A DNA stretch of 49,925 nucleotides from Pseudomonadota bacterium (GTDB lineage: Bacteria; Pseudomonadota; Gammaproteobacteria; Steroidobacterales; Steroidobacteraceae): positions 1 to 49,925 of the forward strand of contig JAJYUL010000026.1 in the NCBI GenBank assembly GCA_021792555.1. Reading direction: 5' to 3'. The position numbers and the translations under genes are program-made. Below are positions 29,932 through 38,737 of this stretch, piece by piece. The notes under the pieces are model-generated. The model did not search any database. It was not told where the DNA came from and saw only the letters and a list, made by a program, of their open reading frames with translations. Numbering within the stretch: position 1 is the first letter of the stretch; each line of letters starts with the position of its first letter.

Positions 29932-30668
29932 CGGCTGAGGGCCTTGTCGAGCAGCTTCAGCAGCGCCGTACCGATGCCGCGCCCGCCACTGCCTGCGCTC
30001 TCGCGCGGCGCGGTCGGGATCTGTGCGCGCCGCGGCGGCAGGTACTTGTTGGTCGGCCGATAGCCGAGCTCGGGCAGCAGATCGGTCCCGCCGCGCTCCT
30101 TGACCAGTTTCGAGACCTTGCTGTCGGGGTCGGCCAGATCCCCGAAGTGGCGCGCCTTGGCCGGACAGGTCGCCACGCAGGCCGGCTCGCGCTCGGCCGG
30201 CGGCCGGCTCTCGTCATAGATGCGATCGATGCACAGCGTGCACTTGCGCATCACGCCGTTGTCCTCGTCGAACTCGCGCGCCCCGTAGGGACAGGCCCAG
30301 GAGCACAGCTTGCAGCCGATGCAGATGTCGGTGTCGATGAGCACGATCCCGTCCTCGGCGCGCTTGAAGGAGGCGCCGGTCGGGCAGACCGTCACGCACA
30401 GCGGGTTCTCGCAGTGCAGGCAAGATCGCGGGAAGTTCACCGTGCGCGAACTCTCGCCCGAGCCGCTCTCGTAGGAGTGAATGCGGTTGAACCACACGCC
30501 GTCGGGGTTGGCGCCGTATTTGTCGTAATCGGGCAGGATCCCGGCCTCACCGCCGGTGTTCCACTCCTTGCAGTTCACCGCGCAGGCATGGCAGCCGACG
30601 CAGGTGTCGAGGTCGATCACCAGGCCCATCTTGCGCGCGGTGGGCTCACGCTTCGGCAACATCGTCAT
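29928..30668 (-). CDS. soeB: SoeB-like iron-sulfur subunit
   Basis: A 246-aa ferredoxin-type subunit with four [4Fe-4S] cysteine groups: CVGCHACAVNCKEWN (residues about 23-37), CLHCENPLCVTVCPTG, CIGCKLCSWACPYGARE, and CTLCIDR...CVATCPA. It relays electrons between the molybdenum subunit and the membrane anchor. No Tat signal is present, as in SoeB, which works on the cytoplasmic face. Start ATG 30668 overlaps the soeA stop. Confidence 0.9.
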   Translation of the reverse strand: MTMLPKREPTARKMGLVIDLDTCVGCHACAVNCKEWNTGGEAGILPDYDKYGANPDGVWFNRIHSYESGSGESSRTVNFPRSCLHCENPLCVTVCPTGASFKRAEDGIVLIDTDICIGCKLCSWACPYGAREFDEDNGVMRKCTLCIDRIYDESRPPAEREPACVATCPAKARHFGDLADPDSKVSKLVKERGGTDLLPELGYRPTNKYLPPRRAQIPTAPRESAGSGGRGIGTALLKLLDKALSR

Positions 30669-33451
30669 ACGTCGGTCTCCTCGGCGCGCCTGATTCGCAG
30701 CGGATTGGCGCCGGGGCGCGGGGCGGTCTCATCGGGCGTATCGGGCGCGCATCGCTCGATGCGCACCGTGAGGTCGAACCACGCGGCCTGGCCGGTCACC
30801 GGATCGGAGTTCGAGTGCGGTGGCTCCCCGCCGCTGGCGGGCAGAAATTCCGAGATGACGTGATTGAGCAGAAAGCCGCGGCGGAACTCCGGCGCATCGC
30901 GCTTCAGCGCCCAGGCGCCCGCGCGCTTGCCGATCGCATTCCAGGTCCACACCGTGTTGCGGTTGACGCCCTCCATGGTGCGCGCGCGGCATTTCACTCG
31001 CCCATTGCGCGAGTCGACCCAGACCCAGTCCTCATCGGCGATGCCGAGCTCGGCGGCGAGCTCCCGGTGCAGATAGATGCGGTTCTCGGGCAGGATCTGA
31101 CGCAGCCACGCATTGTGCGAGCCCCAGGAGTGATACATCGCCATCGGGCGCTGCGTGATGGCGTGCAGCGGATAGCGCTGCCGGTCGGTCAGCGCCTGCT
31201 CGAGTGGCAGGTACCAGATCGGCAGGGGGTCGAAATACGTGCGCACCCGCTCGCGCAGGCGCGGCGGCGGAACGCGCGGCCCGTGGCCTTCGGCGGCGAG
31301 GCGGAAGCGCTGCAGCGGCTCGCTGTAGAGCTGCAGCACGATCGGCGCGTTCGAGCCGATCAGGCCCATGTCGCGTGCGCCGGTGAGGTAGGCTTGATTG
31401 GCGTATTTGAAATACAGCTGCTCGGGGGGCAGGTGGTGCACCCAGAACCCGCCGTTGTCGATGTAGCGGCGCAACTGATCGGGGTTCGGCTCACCGCGGC
31501 CGATGGCAGTCCCGTCCGCGCCGCGAAAGCCCGCCAGCGGACCGATGCCCGGCCCGCGCTGGTGGCGCACGATGTAATCGGCGTAGGACTCGTAGAGCGG
31601 GTGGCCCTGCGCATCGGCGAAGTCCGGCAGCCCCAGCCGCCCGGCGAGCTCGATGAGCACGTCCTGGAACGGGCGCACGTCGCGTTCGGGCTTGAGCACC
31701 GGCACGCGGATGGCATCGGCCGGACCGTGCGCCGAGCCGATCGGCCGGTCGAGCAGCGAAATACAGTCGTATCGCTCGAGATAGGTCGTATCCGGCAGGA
31801 CCAGATCGGCATAGGCGACCGTCTCTGACGCGAACGCGTCGGCGACCACGACGAAGGGGATGCGGTAGCGACCTTCCTCGTCGCACGCGCTCAGCATGCG
31901 CGTCGTCTCGCCAGGGTTCATGGCGGAGTTCCACGCCATGTTCGACATGAACAGGAACAGTGTGTCGATCTTCTCCGGCCCCGCCTCGAAGGCGCGGGCG
32001 ATCACCATGTGCATCAGCCCGTGGACGGCGAGAGGCGCCTCCCAGGAGAACGCCCGGTCGAGTCGCAGCGGCTCGCCCGCCTCATCAACCAGCAGCTCCT
32101 CCGGCCGGGTGGGATAGCCGAGCGGTGTGGCGTCGAGCGGCTCGCCGGGGGCGCGCGGCGGGCGGCCCGGCGGTCCGTTGCCGGGGATCGGCTTGGGGTA
32201 CGGGGACTTGTAGCGCCAGGATCCGGGCGTATCGACCGCGCCGAGCAGCATCTGCAGCACGTGGATCGCGCGGCAGCTGTGAAATCCGTTGGAATGCGCC
32301 GAGATGCCGCGCATGGCATGAATCGCCACCGGCCGGCCGAGCATGTGCGAGTGGCGCCGCCCGGCGCTGTCCGTCCACGGCTGATCGAGCCGCACGGGCT
32401 GATTGAAGGCGACTTCGGCCATCTCCGCGGCCAGGCGGCGGATCGTGGCGGCGGGAACGCCGCAGCGTTCGGCCACCGCCTCCGGAGCGTAGGCCGGATC
32501 ACTGTAACGCTCGGCGAGCAGCGCGAATGCCGGGCGCGCATGCCGACCGTCGGGCAGCGCGTACGTGCCGGCGAGAGCCGGGTCGATGCCGGTGGCGCTC
32601 GCCGCCGCCAGAGCGCCGCGGGCGCGGTCGAAGGCGAGCTCACGGCCCTCGGCATCGCGCGCGATGAGCCCGTGCTCTGCGCTGCCCGGCTCTTCGATGA
32701 CCAGGTGATGGGCGTTCGTGTAGCGGACCAGGAACTCCGTGTCGATGTGGCCGGACTCGAGCAGACAGTGGATGAGCGAGAGCACCAGCAGGCCGTCGGT
32801 GCCGGGCGTGACCGGCACGAACTCATCGGCGATCGCCGAATACCCGGTGCGCACGGGATTGAAGGAGACGATCTTCGCGCCGCGCGCCTTCAGCCGCGCG
32901 AGGCCCAGCTTGATCGGATTGGAGTCGTGATCCTCCGCGACCCCGAAGAGCAGGAACAGCCGGGCGTGCTCCCAATCCGGCTCGCCGAACTCCCAGAAGG
33001 CGCCGCCGAGCGAATACAGCCCTGCGGCGGCCATGTTGACCGAGCAGAACCCGCCGTGGGCCGCGTAATTGATGGTGCCGAACATGCGCGCGAAGTGCCC
33101 GGTGAGCGCCTGCGACTGGTCACGGCCGGTGTACAGCGCAAGGCGGCTCGGATCGCTCGCGCGCACGGCCGCGAGCCGCTCGGTGAGCATGCCGAGCGCC
33201 TCCTCCCATGAGATCGTCTCGAATGAGCCCGAGCCGCGCGGCCCGGTGCGCTTCAGCGGCGCGGTGAGGCGCGCCGGGGAGATCGCCGTCATGATCCCCG
33301 CCGATCCCTTGGCGCACAGCACGCCGCGGTTGATCGGATGGTTGCGATTGCCCTCGATGTAGCGCAGCCGGCCGTCCTCGAGATGCACTTTGATGCCGCA
33401 GCGGCAGGCGCACATGTAACAGGTCGTGTAGGCGACCGACTGGCTCGTCAT
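30665..33451 (-). CDS. soeA: SoeA-like molybdopterin oxidoreductase, sulfite-oxidising
   Basis: A 928-aa catalytic subunit of the DMSO reductase family. It starts directly with the iron-sulfur motif (C11, C14, C18 in TTCYMCACRCGI, C46 in GVLCAKGSAGIM) and has no Tat signal, so the enzyme faces the cytoplasm as SoeABC does. The MGD-binding domains follow, with the molybdopterin dinucleotide domain at the C-terminus (MYHSWGSHNAWLRQI, WVWVDSRNGRVKC). Start ATG 33451 has GAGG six nt upstream; the longer frame is not supported. Together with SoeB/SoeC it predicts sulfite to sulfate oxidation. Other substrates (polysulfide, tetrathionate) cannot be ruled out from sequence alone. Confidence 0.88.
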   Translation of the reverse strand: MTSQSVAYTTCYMCACRCGIKVHLEDGRLRYIEGNRNHPINRGVLCAKGSAGIMTAISPARLTAPLKRTGPRGSGSFETISWEEALGMLTERLAAVRASDPSRLALYTGRDQSQALTGHFARMFGTINYAAHGGFCSVNMAAAGLYSLGGAFWEFGEPDWEHARLFLLFGVAEDHDSNPIKLGLARLKARGAKIVSFNPVRTGYSAIADEFVPVTPGTDGLLVLSLIHCLLESGHIDTEFLVRYTNAHHLVIEEPGSAEHGLIARDAEGRELAFDRARGALAAASATGIDPALAGTYALPDGRHARPAFALLAERYSDPAYAPEAVAERCGVPAATIRRLAAEMAEVAFNQPVRLDQPWTDSAGRRHSHMLGRPVAIHAMRGISAHSNGFHSCRAIHVLQMLLGAVDTPGSWRYKSPYPKPIPGNGPPGRPPRAPGEPLDATPLGYPTRPEELLVDEAGEPLRLDRAFSWEAPLAVHGLMHMVIARAFEAGPEKIDTLFLFMSNMAWNSAMNPGETTRMLSACDEEGRYRIPFVVVADAFASETVAYADLVLPDTTYLERYDCISLLDRPIGSAHGPADAIRVPVLKPERDVRPFQDVLIELAGRLGLPDFADAQGHPLYESYADYIVRHQRGPGIGPLAGFRGADGTAIGRGEPNPDQLRRYIDNGGFWVHHLPPEQLYFKYANQAYLTGARDMGLIGSNAPIVLQLYSEPLQRFRLAAEGHGPRVPPPRLRERVRTYFDPLPIWYLPLEQALTDRQRYPLHAITQRPMAMYHSWGSHNAWLRQILPENRIYLHRELAAELGIADEDWVWVDSRNGRVKCRARTMEGVNRNTVWTWNAIGKRAGAWALKRDAPEFRRGFLLNHVISEFLPASGGEPPHSNSDPVTGQAAWFDLTVRIERCAPDTPDETAPRPGANPLRIRRAEETDV

Positions 33452-33751
33452 AGAAATCCTCATCCTTCCTGCCGTGCGGCGTGACTCGCGCAGCTGCGGC
33501 GCTGGCCCACCCGGGGCGCGGCCGCAGGGCCGTGGCGTCAGAGAGTGTCTTCCCTGCGCCGGCGCTGCTGTAGCGCATACGCCGACGCTTACGGAGGTCT
33601 CTATGATGCGGGGCCGTCCCCTATATCGCAAATGCAGATACTGCGCATACCACATAAATTAAATGCATTTTGTGAGGCGCGGCACGCGTCCCTCGGCCTG
33701 CCTCGCGCGCTGCGGCGGGCGAGGCAGGCGGTATGCCGTTTGCGCCCCGGG
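33452..33751. other. 300-bp region upstream of soeA
   Basis: Contains a locally AT-rich stretch (33645-33675, cacataaattaaatgcattttg) that probably holds the soeABC promoter on the minus strand. On the plus strand a 19-codon ORF (33603-33662) has GGAGG before a double ATG and encodes CRYC; whether it is translated is unknown. Confidence 0.35.
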
Positions 33752-36700
33752 TCAGCCGGCGTAGGGTGCCGAGAGGGCCACCGGGAACGGCCCGACCGCT
33801 ATTGAGCCGAGTACTCGGCCCGAGGCGGTATCGATCAGCGTGCAGCGGCCGCTCTGACTGTCGATGGCGTAAGCCTCACGACCGTTGCGGCTGAAGGTGA
33901 CCGCGATCGGTCCGCGGCCGACCGCGATGGGCGGCGCAGCAGTCCCGGAGGCGGTGTGGATCACACTGACCGCATCGACGGCCGAGTCGGCCACGTAGAG
34001 CGTCTTGCCGTCCGGTGAGAGAGCGAGCTGGCGCGGCGAGAGCCCCGTCGCGATGGGCGGCTCGCGCTGCCCGGAGCGCGCGTTGATGGGCGTCACTTCG
34101 TGCGCGAGCGTGTCTGCTACGTACAGCGTGCGTCCATCCGGGGTGACCGCGATCCCCATCGGACTCGCGCCCGCTGCGAAGGTTGCCCGTAGCGCTCCTG
34201 TGGCCGTATCGATGACGCTCACACTGTCGGAGCCCTGGTTGGTGACGTACAACGTATGGCCGTGCGGCGCGAGGGCGAGTCCGGCCGGACCTGTGCCCAC
34301 CGTGACGGGTTTGCCGGGCTGCAGGGTCGAAGTATTGATCGGCTCGACGGTATCGCCGCCGCCGTTGGCGACCCAGAGCGTGTGCCCGCCGGGGCTCAGC
34401 GCCAGCGCATCGGGCGCCGGGCCGACGGACACCGTGGCGGTGACGCGCGCGGTGCGCGCATCGACGACGGACACGCTGTTCGAGCCCTGGTTGGCCACAT
34501 AGACCCGGGCGCCATCGGAACTCGTGGCGAGCGCCGCGGGATTCTCTCCGACGGCGATGCTCGGTCCCGTGCCGCGTGTGGCCGGATCGAACGGGATGAC
34601 CGCATTGTCGGCGGTGCTGGCGATGTAGAGCACCGGCAGCACCTTCGCTGCCGGCGCGGCGCGCACGATCAGCTTCGTGGTGGGCAACCGCGCTCCGTTG
34701 GCGGCACGTGCGTTCAGTTCGATGTCGTAGTAACCGGGACGCAGCGCAGGGGATGCCGCGACCGCGAGGCGCACCGTGTGTGCTTGGCCCGGGTGGATCT
34801 CGAGCCGTCCGCTGGCCGGGCGCAGCTGTAGTCCGGATGGGGCGACGGCGCGCCAGCGAAGCGGGACGGGTGCGCCGCCCGCGGGGACACTCACGCTGAA
34901 CGCTGCCGTGCCCTGACTGCCCGGAATCACGATGCTCTGGCGCGCAACCGCGGCGATGTCCGCGGCCACTGCGGCGGGAAAATGCGGCACGCCGCCTGCG
35001 AAAGACGGCGGCGCATCGTGCGCACCGGTGCCCCAGAGCATGTCGGGGGTGCGGCGCAGTGAGAACTGCAGCTGCACGGTGCCCCGCAGAGGCAGCCCGA
35101 GCCAGGTGTGCTGCGTGACCTGCCCGTCGATGCTCAGCCGGTGCACGTACGGGCGGTCCGCCGCGGCCCGGGGCGCATCGATCTTCAGCGTCAGGCCGCC
35201 CGGGGAGCTGAGCGTGATGCGGGGGAAGAGCGGACTGCCGATCGCGAGGCCTCTGACCGCCGGAATCTGCGGATACAGGCCCATCGCCGACCAGACGTAC
35301 CAGGCGCTCATGGTGCCCAGATCGTCGTTGCCCGGTATCCCGGCCGGCGTATCGTTGTAGAGCGTGTCGATCGCGCGGCGCACCACCTCTTCGGCGCGCC
35401 ACGGCGCCCCGGCGCTGAGGTAGACCCAGGGCGAACCGAGGCTCGGCTCGTTGCCGAGCCAGGCGTAGGGGGCGCCCTGGCCGGCATTGAGATGACGGAA
35501 GAACACGTTGAGCCGCCGCCGCGCGGCCGCCCGCCCGCCCATGGCGGCGATCAGATCGTGCAGATCCTGCGGCACCATCCACGTGTACTGCGCCGCGTTG
35601 CCTTCCTGAAAGCCGCGCTGCCCGTTGGAGTTGATCGGGGTGGCGACGAATGCCCCGGCCGCATCCCTCGCGCTCGCCAGGCCGGTCGCGGTATCGAACA
35701 CGTTCTGCCAGTTCATCGAGCGGCGCAGGAAGGTGCGCGCCAGGGCCATCGCGCCGTTCTCCCCGGCGAGCCGCGCAATGGAAAAGTCGTCCTCGGCGTA
35801 CTCGAGCGTTTCCGAGGATCCGTTCGGCACCGGAGCGGAGGAGCTCGTGGCGTCATCGTCGAGATAGCCCTTGCGCAGGTACTGCGCAAGGGCCGGGCGC
35901 TCCACGTACCAGCCCTGTCCGGGCGCGGCGCGGGTGTCGCTCGCCCCTTTGACCATCTCCTGCAGCGCCTCGTGCACGTCGAAGGCGCGGGCGCCGAAGG
36001 CCCAGCCGCCGGCGAGGATGATGTCGGCGGCATCCCCGCCCATCACCCCGGTGTAGCCGTTCTCGAGCGGCCACTTCGGCAGCCAGCCGCCCTGGCGCCC
36101 CTCATCGAGAAGCGATTGCATCATGTCGCTCACCCGATGCGGCGCGAGCAGCGCGATCAGCGGCACCTCGGTGCGATAGATGTCCCAGCCGGAGTAATTG
36201 GCGTACTCGTCGTGGCCCTCGGTGAGGCGGTGGACCTTGCCGTCGAAGCCGCGATAGTCGCCGTTGACGTCGCTGTAGAGCGTCGGTGAGAGCAGCGTGT
36301 GGTAGAGAGCCGTGTAGAACGTGGCCTGTTCGGTGCGCGTCCCGCCGCTGACCTCGATTCGGCGCAGCATGCCGTTCCAGATGCGGGTGGCCCGCGCGCG
36401 CATGGCCCGGATGTGCCAGCGGTCGGGCGCGGCGCGCAGGTTCTCGAGCGCATCGGCGCGGCTCACGTAGGAGATCGCGACCTCGGCCTCGACGCTGCGC
36501 TGCCTGGAGGTGTCGAACGTCACCCAACCGCCGCTGCCGATCCCTCGCACGCGGTTTGCCCCCGGCATCACGTGCGCGGCGCGCCACGTGCCGTGAGCAC
36601 TCATCGGCCGGTTGAAGCGCGCCACGAAATAGACGGTGTAGGTGTCGGGCGCGCCGCAGAACGCACCGCCGGTGGCCGAGCCGCTCACCTGCGTGGGACT

Positions 36701-37309
36701 GTCGATGCGAAAGTGCGCGGCCGTCACGCCAGCCTGGTTCGAGGAGACGTTGAAGAGCAAGTGGGCCGGGCGGCTCGCGGGGAACGTGAATCGCCCGAGC
36801 CCGGTGCGGCGCGTCACGGTGAGCTGCACGGCGATGCCCGCATGCGCGAGCCGCACCGCGTACCAGCCGGGCGCGGCCTGTTCGTCGCGGTGGGAAAACG
36901 GCTGCTCGGCCGTCGCGGGCGAGCCGATGGCGCCCGCTGTCGGCAGGATGCGGATGTCCCCGGCCACCGAGCAGCCCGGACCGCTCAGGTGCGTCAGGCT
37001 GAAGCCCGTGATGGCCCGGTCGGTGTAGTTGTACCCGCCGCCCGCCGGTGCCGTGGGCGTGTCGGGACTCCATTGGATCATCCCGAAGGGCAGGCTCGCG
37101 CCGGGGAAGGTGTCGATCGGGCCGCCGACGGACGTGCCGGATGTGCCGACGAAGACGTTCACCAGCGCCGCCGGATCGGCCACCGGCACGGGCGCGACCG
37201 CGGCCGGGGCCGCCGCATGTGCGGTCCCGGCGCCCGCCGCGAGCACCAGTGTGGCGCCGAGCAGCGCATGACGGAGGGCGCGCGTTGCGGTCAGGTCGGC
37301 AGTTCTCAT
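33752..37309 (-). CDS. secreted GH92 alpha-mannosidase fused to YVTN beta-propeller
   Basis: A 1185-aa exported protein. A signal peptide (residues 1-33, ending AGTAHA-AAP) precedes a GH92 exo-alpha-mannosidase domain (about 45-760) with PFGMIQWSPDT, FSLTHLSGPGC, GWDIYRTEVPL, GGDAADI, EGNAAQYTWMVPQD and the catalytic-region motif GNDDLGTMSAWYVWSAMGLYP. After an Ig-like linker (about 790-880) come seven YVTN repeats (885-1185), e.g. RVYVANQGSNSVSVVD and TLYVADTLAHEVTPIN. GH92 enzymes are calcium-dependent and trim mannans or glycoproteins. GH92 plus propeller is unusual; the propeller may bind a surface or partner. Monocistronic. Confidence 0.9.
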   Translation of the reverse strand: MRTADLTATRALRHALLGATLVLAAGAGTAHAAAPAAVAPVPVADPAALVNVFVGTSGTSVGGPIDTFPGASLPFGMIQWSPDTPTAPAGGGYNYTDRAITGFSLTHLSGPGCSVAGDIRILPTAGAIGSPATAEQPFSHRDEQAAPGWYAVRLAHAGIAVQLTVTRRTGLGRFTFPASRPAHLLFNVSSNQAGVTAAHFRIDSPTQVSGSATGGAFCGAPDTYTVYFVARFNRPMSAHGTWRAAHVMPGANRVRGIGSGGWVTFDTSRQRSVEAEVAISYVSRADALENLRAAPDRWHIRAMRARATRIWNGMLRRIEVSGGTRTEQATFYTALYHTLLSPTLYSDVNGDYRGFDGKVHRLTEGHDEYANYSGWDIYRTEVPLIALLAPHRVSDMMQSLLDEGRQGGWLPKWPLENGYTGVMGGDAADIILAGGWAFGARAFDVHEALQEMVKGASDTRAAPGQGWYVERPALAQYLRKGYLDDDATSSSAPVPNGSSETLEYAEDDFSIARLAGENGAMALARTFLRRSMNWQNVFDTATGLASARDAAGAFVATPINSNGQRGFQEGNAAQYTWMVPQDLHDLIAAMGGRAAARRRLNVFFRHLNAGQGAPYAWLGNEPSLGSPWVYLSAGAPWRAEEVVRRAIDTLYNDTPAGIPGNDDLGTMSAWYVWSAMGLYPQIPAVRGLAIGSPLFPRITLSSPGGLTLKIDAPRAAADRPYVHRLSIDGQVTQHTWLGLPLRGTVQLQFSLRRTPDMLWGTGAHDAPPSFAGGVPHFPAAVAADIAAVARQSIVIPGSQGTAAFSVSVPAGGAPVPLRWRAVAPSGLQLRPASGRLEIHPGQAHTVRLAVAASPALRPGYYDIELNARAANGARLPTTKLIVRAAPAAKVLPVLYIASTADNAVIPFDPATRGTGPSIAVGENPAALATSSDGARVYVANQGSNSVSVVDARTARVTATVSVGPAPDALALSPGGHTLWVANGGGDTVEPINTSTLQPGKPVTVGTGPAGLALAPHGHTLYVTNQGSDSVSVIDTATGALRATFAAGASPMGIAVTPDGRTLYVADTLAHEVTPINARSGQREPPIATGLSPRQLALSPDGKTLYVADSAVDAVSVIHTASGTAAPPIAVGRGPIAVTFSRNGREAYAIDSQSGRCTLIDTASGRVLGSIAVGPFPVALSAPYAG

Positions 37310-37575
37310 CCTCGGCTCCTCGAGTGCACCGGACCTGCTAGGGTAACGCTATCGGCCGCGGACGCAAGGCAGCGCCGGCGCGCGCGCTCCGCGGATGACT
37401 CGATACGCTCACACGGGCGGGCGCAAGCGGCATCCTCGCAGCCGCGCACGACGTTCGACGGCTGCGGTCGTGCGCCGGTGCGCGTTTATATATTAGCGTT
37501 TTCTGATATATTAGCTCGGCGGCCGCGCTGAACGGGCCGTCAGACCTTACCGGCTCACAGGACCGAGGGACTCGT
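37310..37575. promoter_or_regulatory. rhodanese promoter region with ATATATTAGC direct repeat
   Basis: The decamer ATATATTAGC occurs at 37488-37497 and again at 37506-37515 (period 18 bp, under two helical turns), in an otherwise GC-rich region about 60 bp before the rhodanese gene. This looks like a tandem binding site for a regulator, or a repeated -10-like box. A sulfur-responsive ArsR-type regulator is a possible but unproven ligand. Confidence 0.45.
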
Positions 37576-37962
37576 ATGACTCAACATTCCCATTCGCACC
37601 ACGCCCACGGCACGCTGCATGAGCTCGAGGCCCACCAGGTCCACGAGCTGCTGAAGTCCCGGCAGGCCGTGCTCATCGACGTACGCGAGCCCGGGGAATT
37701 CGAAGCCGAGCGCATTCCGGGCGCGCTGCTGTTCCCGCTGTCGGGTTTCGATCCGCACAGTCTGCCGCTCGAGGGCCAAAAGCGCATCGTGTTCCAGTGC
37801 GGGACGGGCCGGCGCTCGGCCCAGGCCGCGCGGCTGGTTCTGGCGAGCGGGCTTGCCGAGGCGACGCATCTTGCCGGAGGCATCGCCGCCTGGAAGCGCG
37901 CCGGGCTCGCCGTGACCCGTTACGACCCCGCGACGGGCCGGCTGCGCACCGGACATGCGTGA
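37576..37962 (+). CDS. single-domain rhodanese sulfurtransferase
   Basis: A 128-aa rhodanese. After a His-rich N-terminus (MTQHSHSHHAHG) comes the fold with LIDVREPGEFEAERIPGA and the catalytic Cys75 in the loop CGTGRRS; GGIAAWKRAGL ends the domain. It moves sulfane sulfur between thiosulfate or persulfide carriers and acceptors, which suits a sulfur-oxidising cell. The six His residues at the start may bind metal. GAGG precedes ATG 37576. Followed by a hairpin at 37979-38007. Confidence 0.93.
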   Translation: MTQHSHSHHAHGTLHELEAHQVHELLKSRQAVLIDVREPGEFEAERIPGALLFPLSGFDPHSLPLEGQKRIVFQCGTGRRSAQAARLVLASGLAEATHLAGGIAAWKRAGLAVTRYDPATGRLRTGHA

Positions 37963-37978
37963 ATCGGCGCGGCACCAC

Positions 37979-38007
37979 CGCCGCGGCGGGGCATACCTGC
38001 CGCGGCG
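37979..38007. terminator. hairpin between rhodanese and SDR genes
   Basis: CGCCGCGGC (37979-37987) pairs with GCCGCGGCG (37999-38007): a 9-bp GC stem with an 11-nt loop, between two convergent stops. Likely bidirectional terminator. Confidence 0.5.
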
Positions 38008-38010
38008 CCC

Positions 38011-38718
38011 TCACCAGGGATAGTCGCGGCCGTCGTAGTTGAGGAACTTGCCGCTGTCCTCGCTGCCGAGTGCGGCGATGACGCGCCGCATCGCCGTGAC
38101 GCTCTCGGTGGGGGAAAGCGGCGCCTGCGCCCCGCCCATGTCGGTCCTCACCCAGCCCGGATGCATCACGACGCACACGATGCGCCGCGCGGCGAGTTCG
38201 AGGGCCGCGCATTTCATCGCCATGTTGAGCGCGGCCTTGGAGGTGCGGTAGGCGACCCAGCCGCCGGAGGTGTTCTCGGTGATCGAGCCCATGCCGCTCG
38301 TCAGCGTCACGGCCACTCGCCGAGCGCTGCGCTCAAGGTGCGCGCGGAATGCCTCGAGTACGCGCACCGGACCGAGGGTGTTGACCTCGAGTACGCGCGC
38401 CCAGTCGGCGTAATCGATCTGCCCGAGACTCTGCCGCGCACCGCCCATGATGCCGGCGCAGTTGAGCAGCAGGTCGAGCGGCTCGTTGGCGAGTCTCGCA
38501 GCGGCCTGCGCGACGCTCGATGCGGCGCTGACATCCAGTGCGAGCGTGTTCAGGCGCCCCGCGGAGCCGCCCGCGAGCTGCTGCAGCTGCTGCGCGCGCT
38601 CGGGCGTGCGGCACGCTGCGATGACGCGCCAGCCCTCGAGCAGATATTGGCGTGCGAATTCCAGGCCGATGCCCCGATTGGCGCCGGTGATGAGGACCGT
38701 GGAGGCGGTGTTCGTCAT
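38011..38718 (-). CDS. short-chain dehydrogenase/reductase
   Basis: A 235-aa SDR of the CsgA/sniffer-like group. NAD(P) site TGANRGIG, structural NCAG, catalytic Ser in LTSGMGSI and YxxxK in GWVAYRTSKAALN. The substrate is unknown. ATG 38718 gives the usual short N-terminus before the first strand (STVLITGANRG). It lies downstream of the lipoprotein gene, 19 nt after its stop, on the same strand. Confidence 0.88.
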   Translation of the reverse strand: MTNTASTVLITGANRGIGLEFARQYLLEGWRVIAACRTPERAQQLQQLAGGSAGRLNTLALDVSAASSVAQAAARLANEPLDLLLNCAGIMGGARQSLGQIDYADWARVLEVNTLGPVRVLEAFRAHLERSARRVAVTLTSGMGSITENTSGGWVAYRTSKAALNMAMKCAALELAARRIVCVVMHPGWVRTDMGGAQAPLSPTESVTAMRRVIAALGSEDSGKFLNYDGRDYPW

Positions 38719-38737
38719 GGGGGCTCTCGATCTGTGC

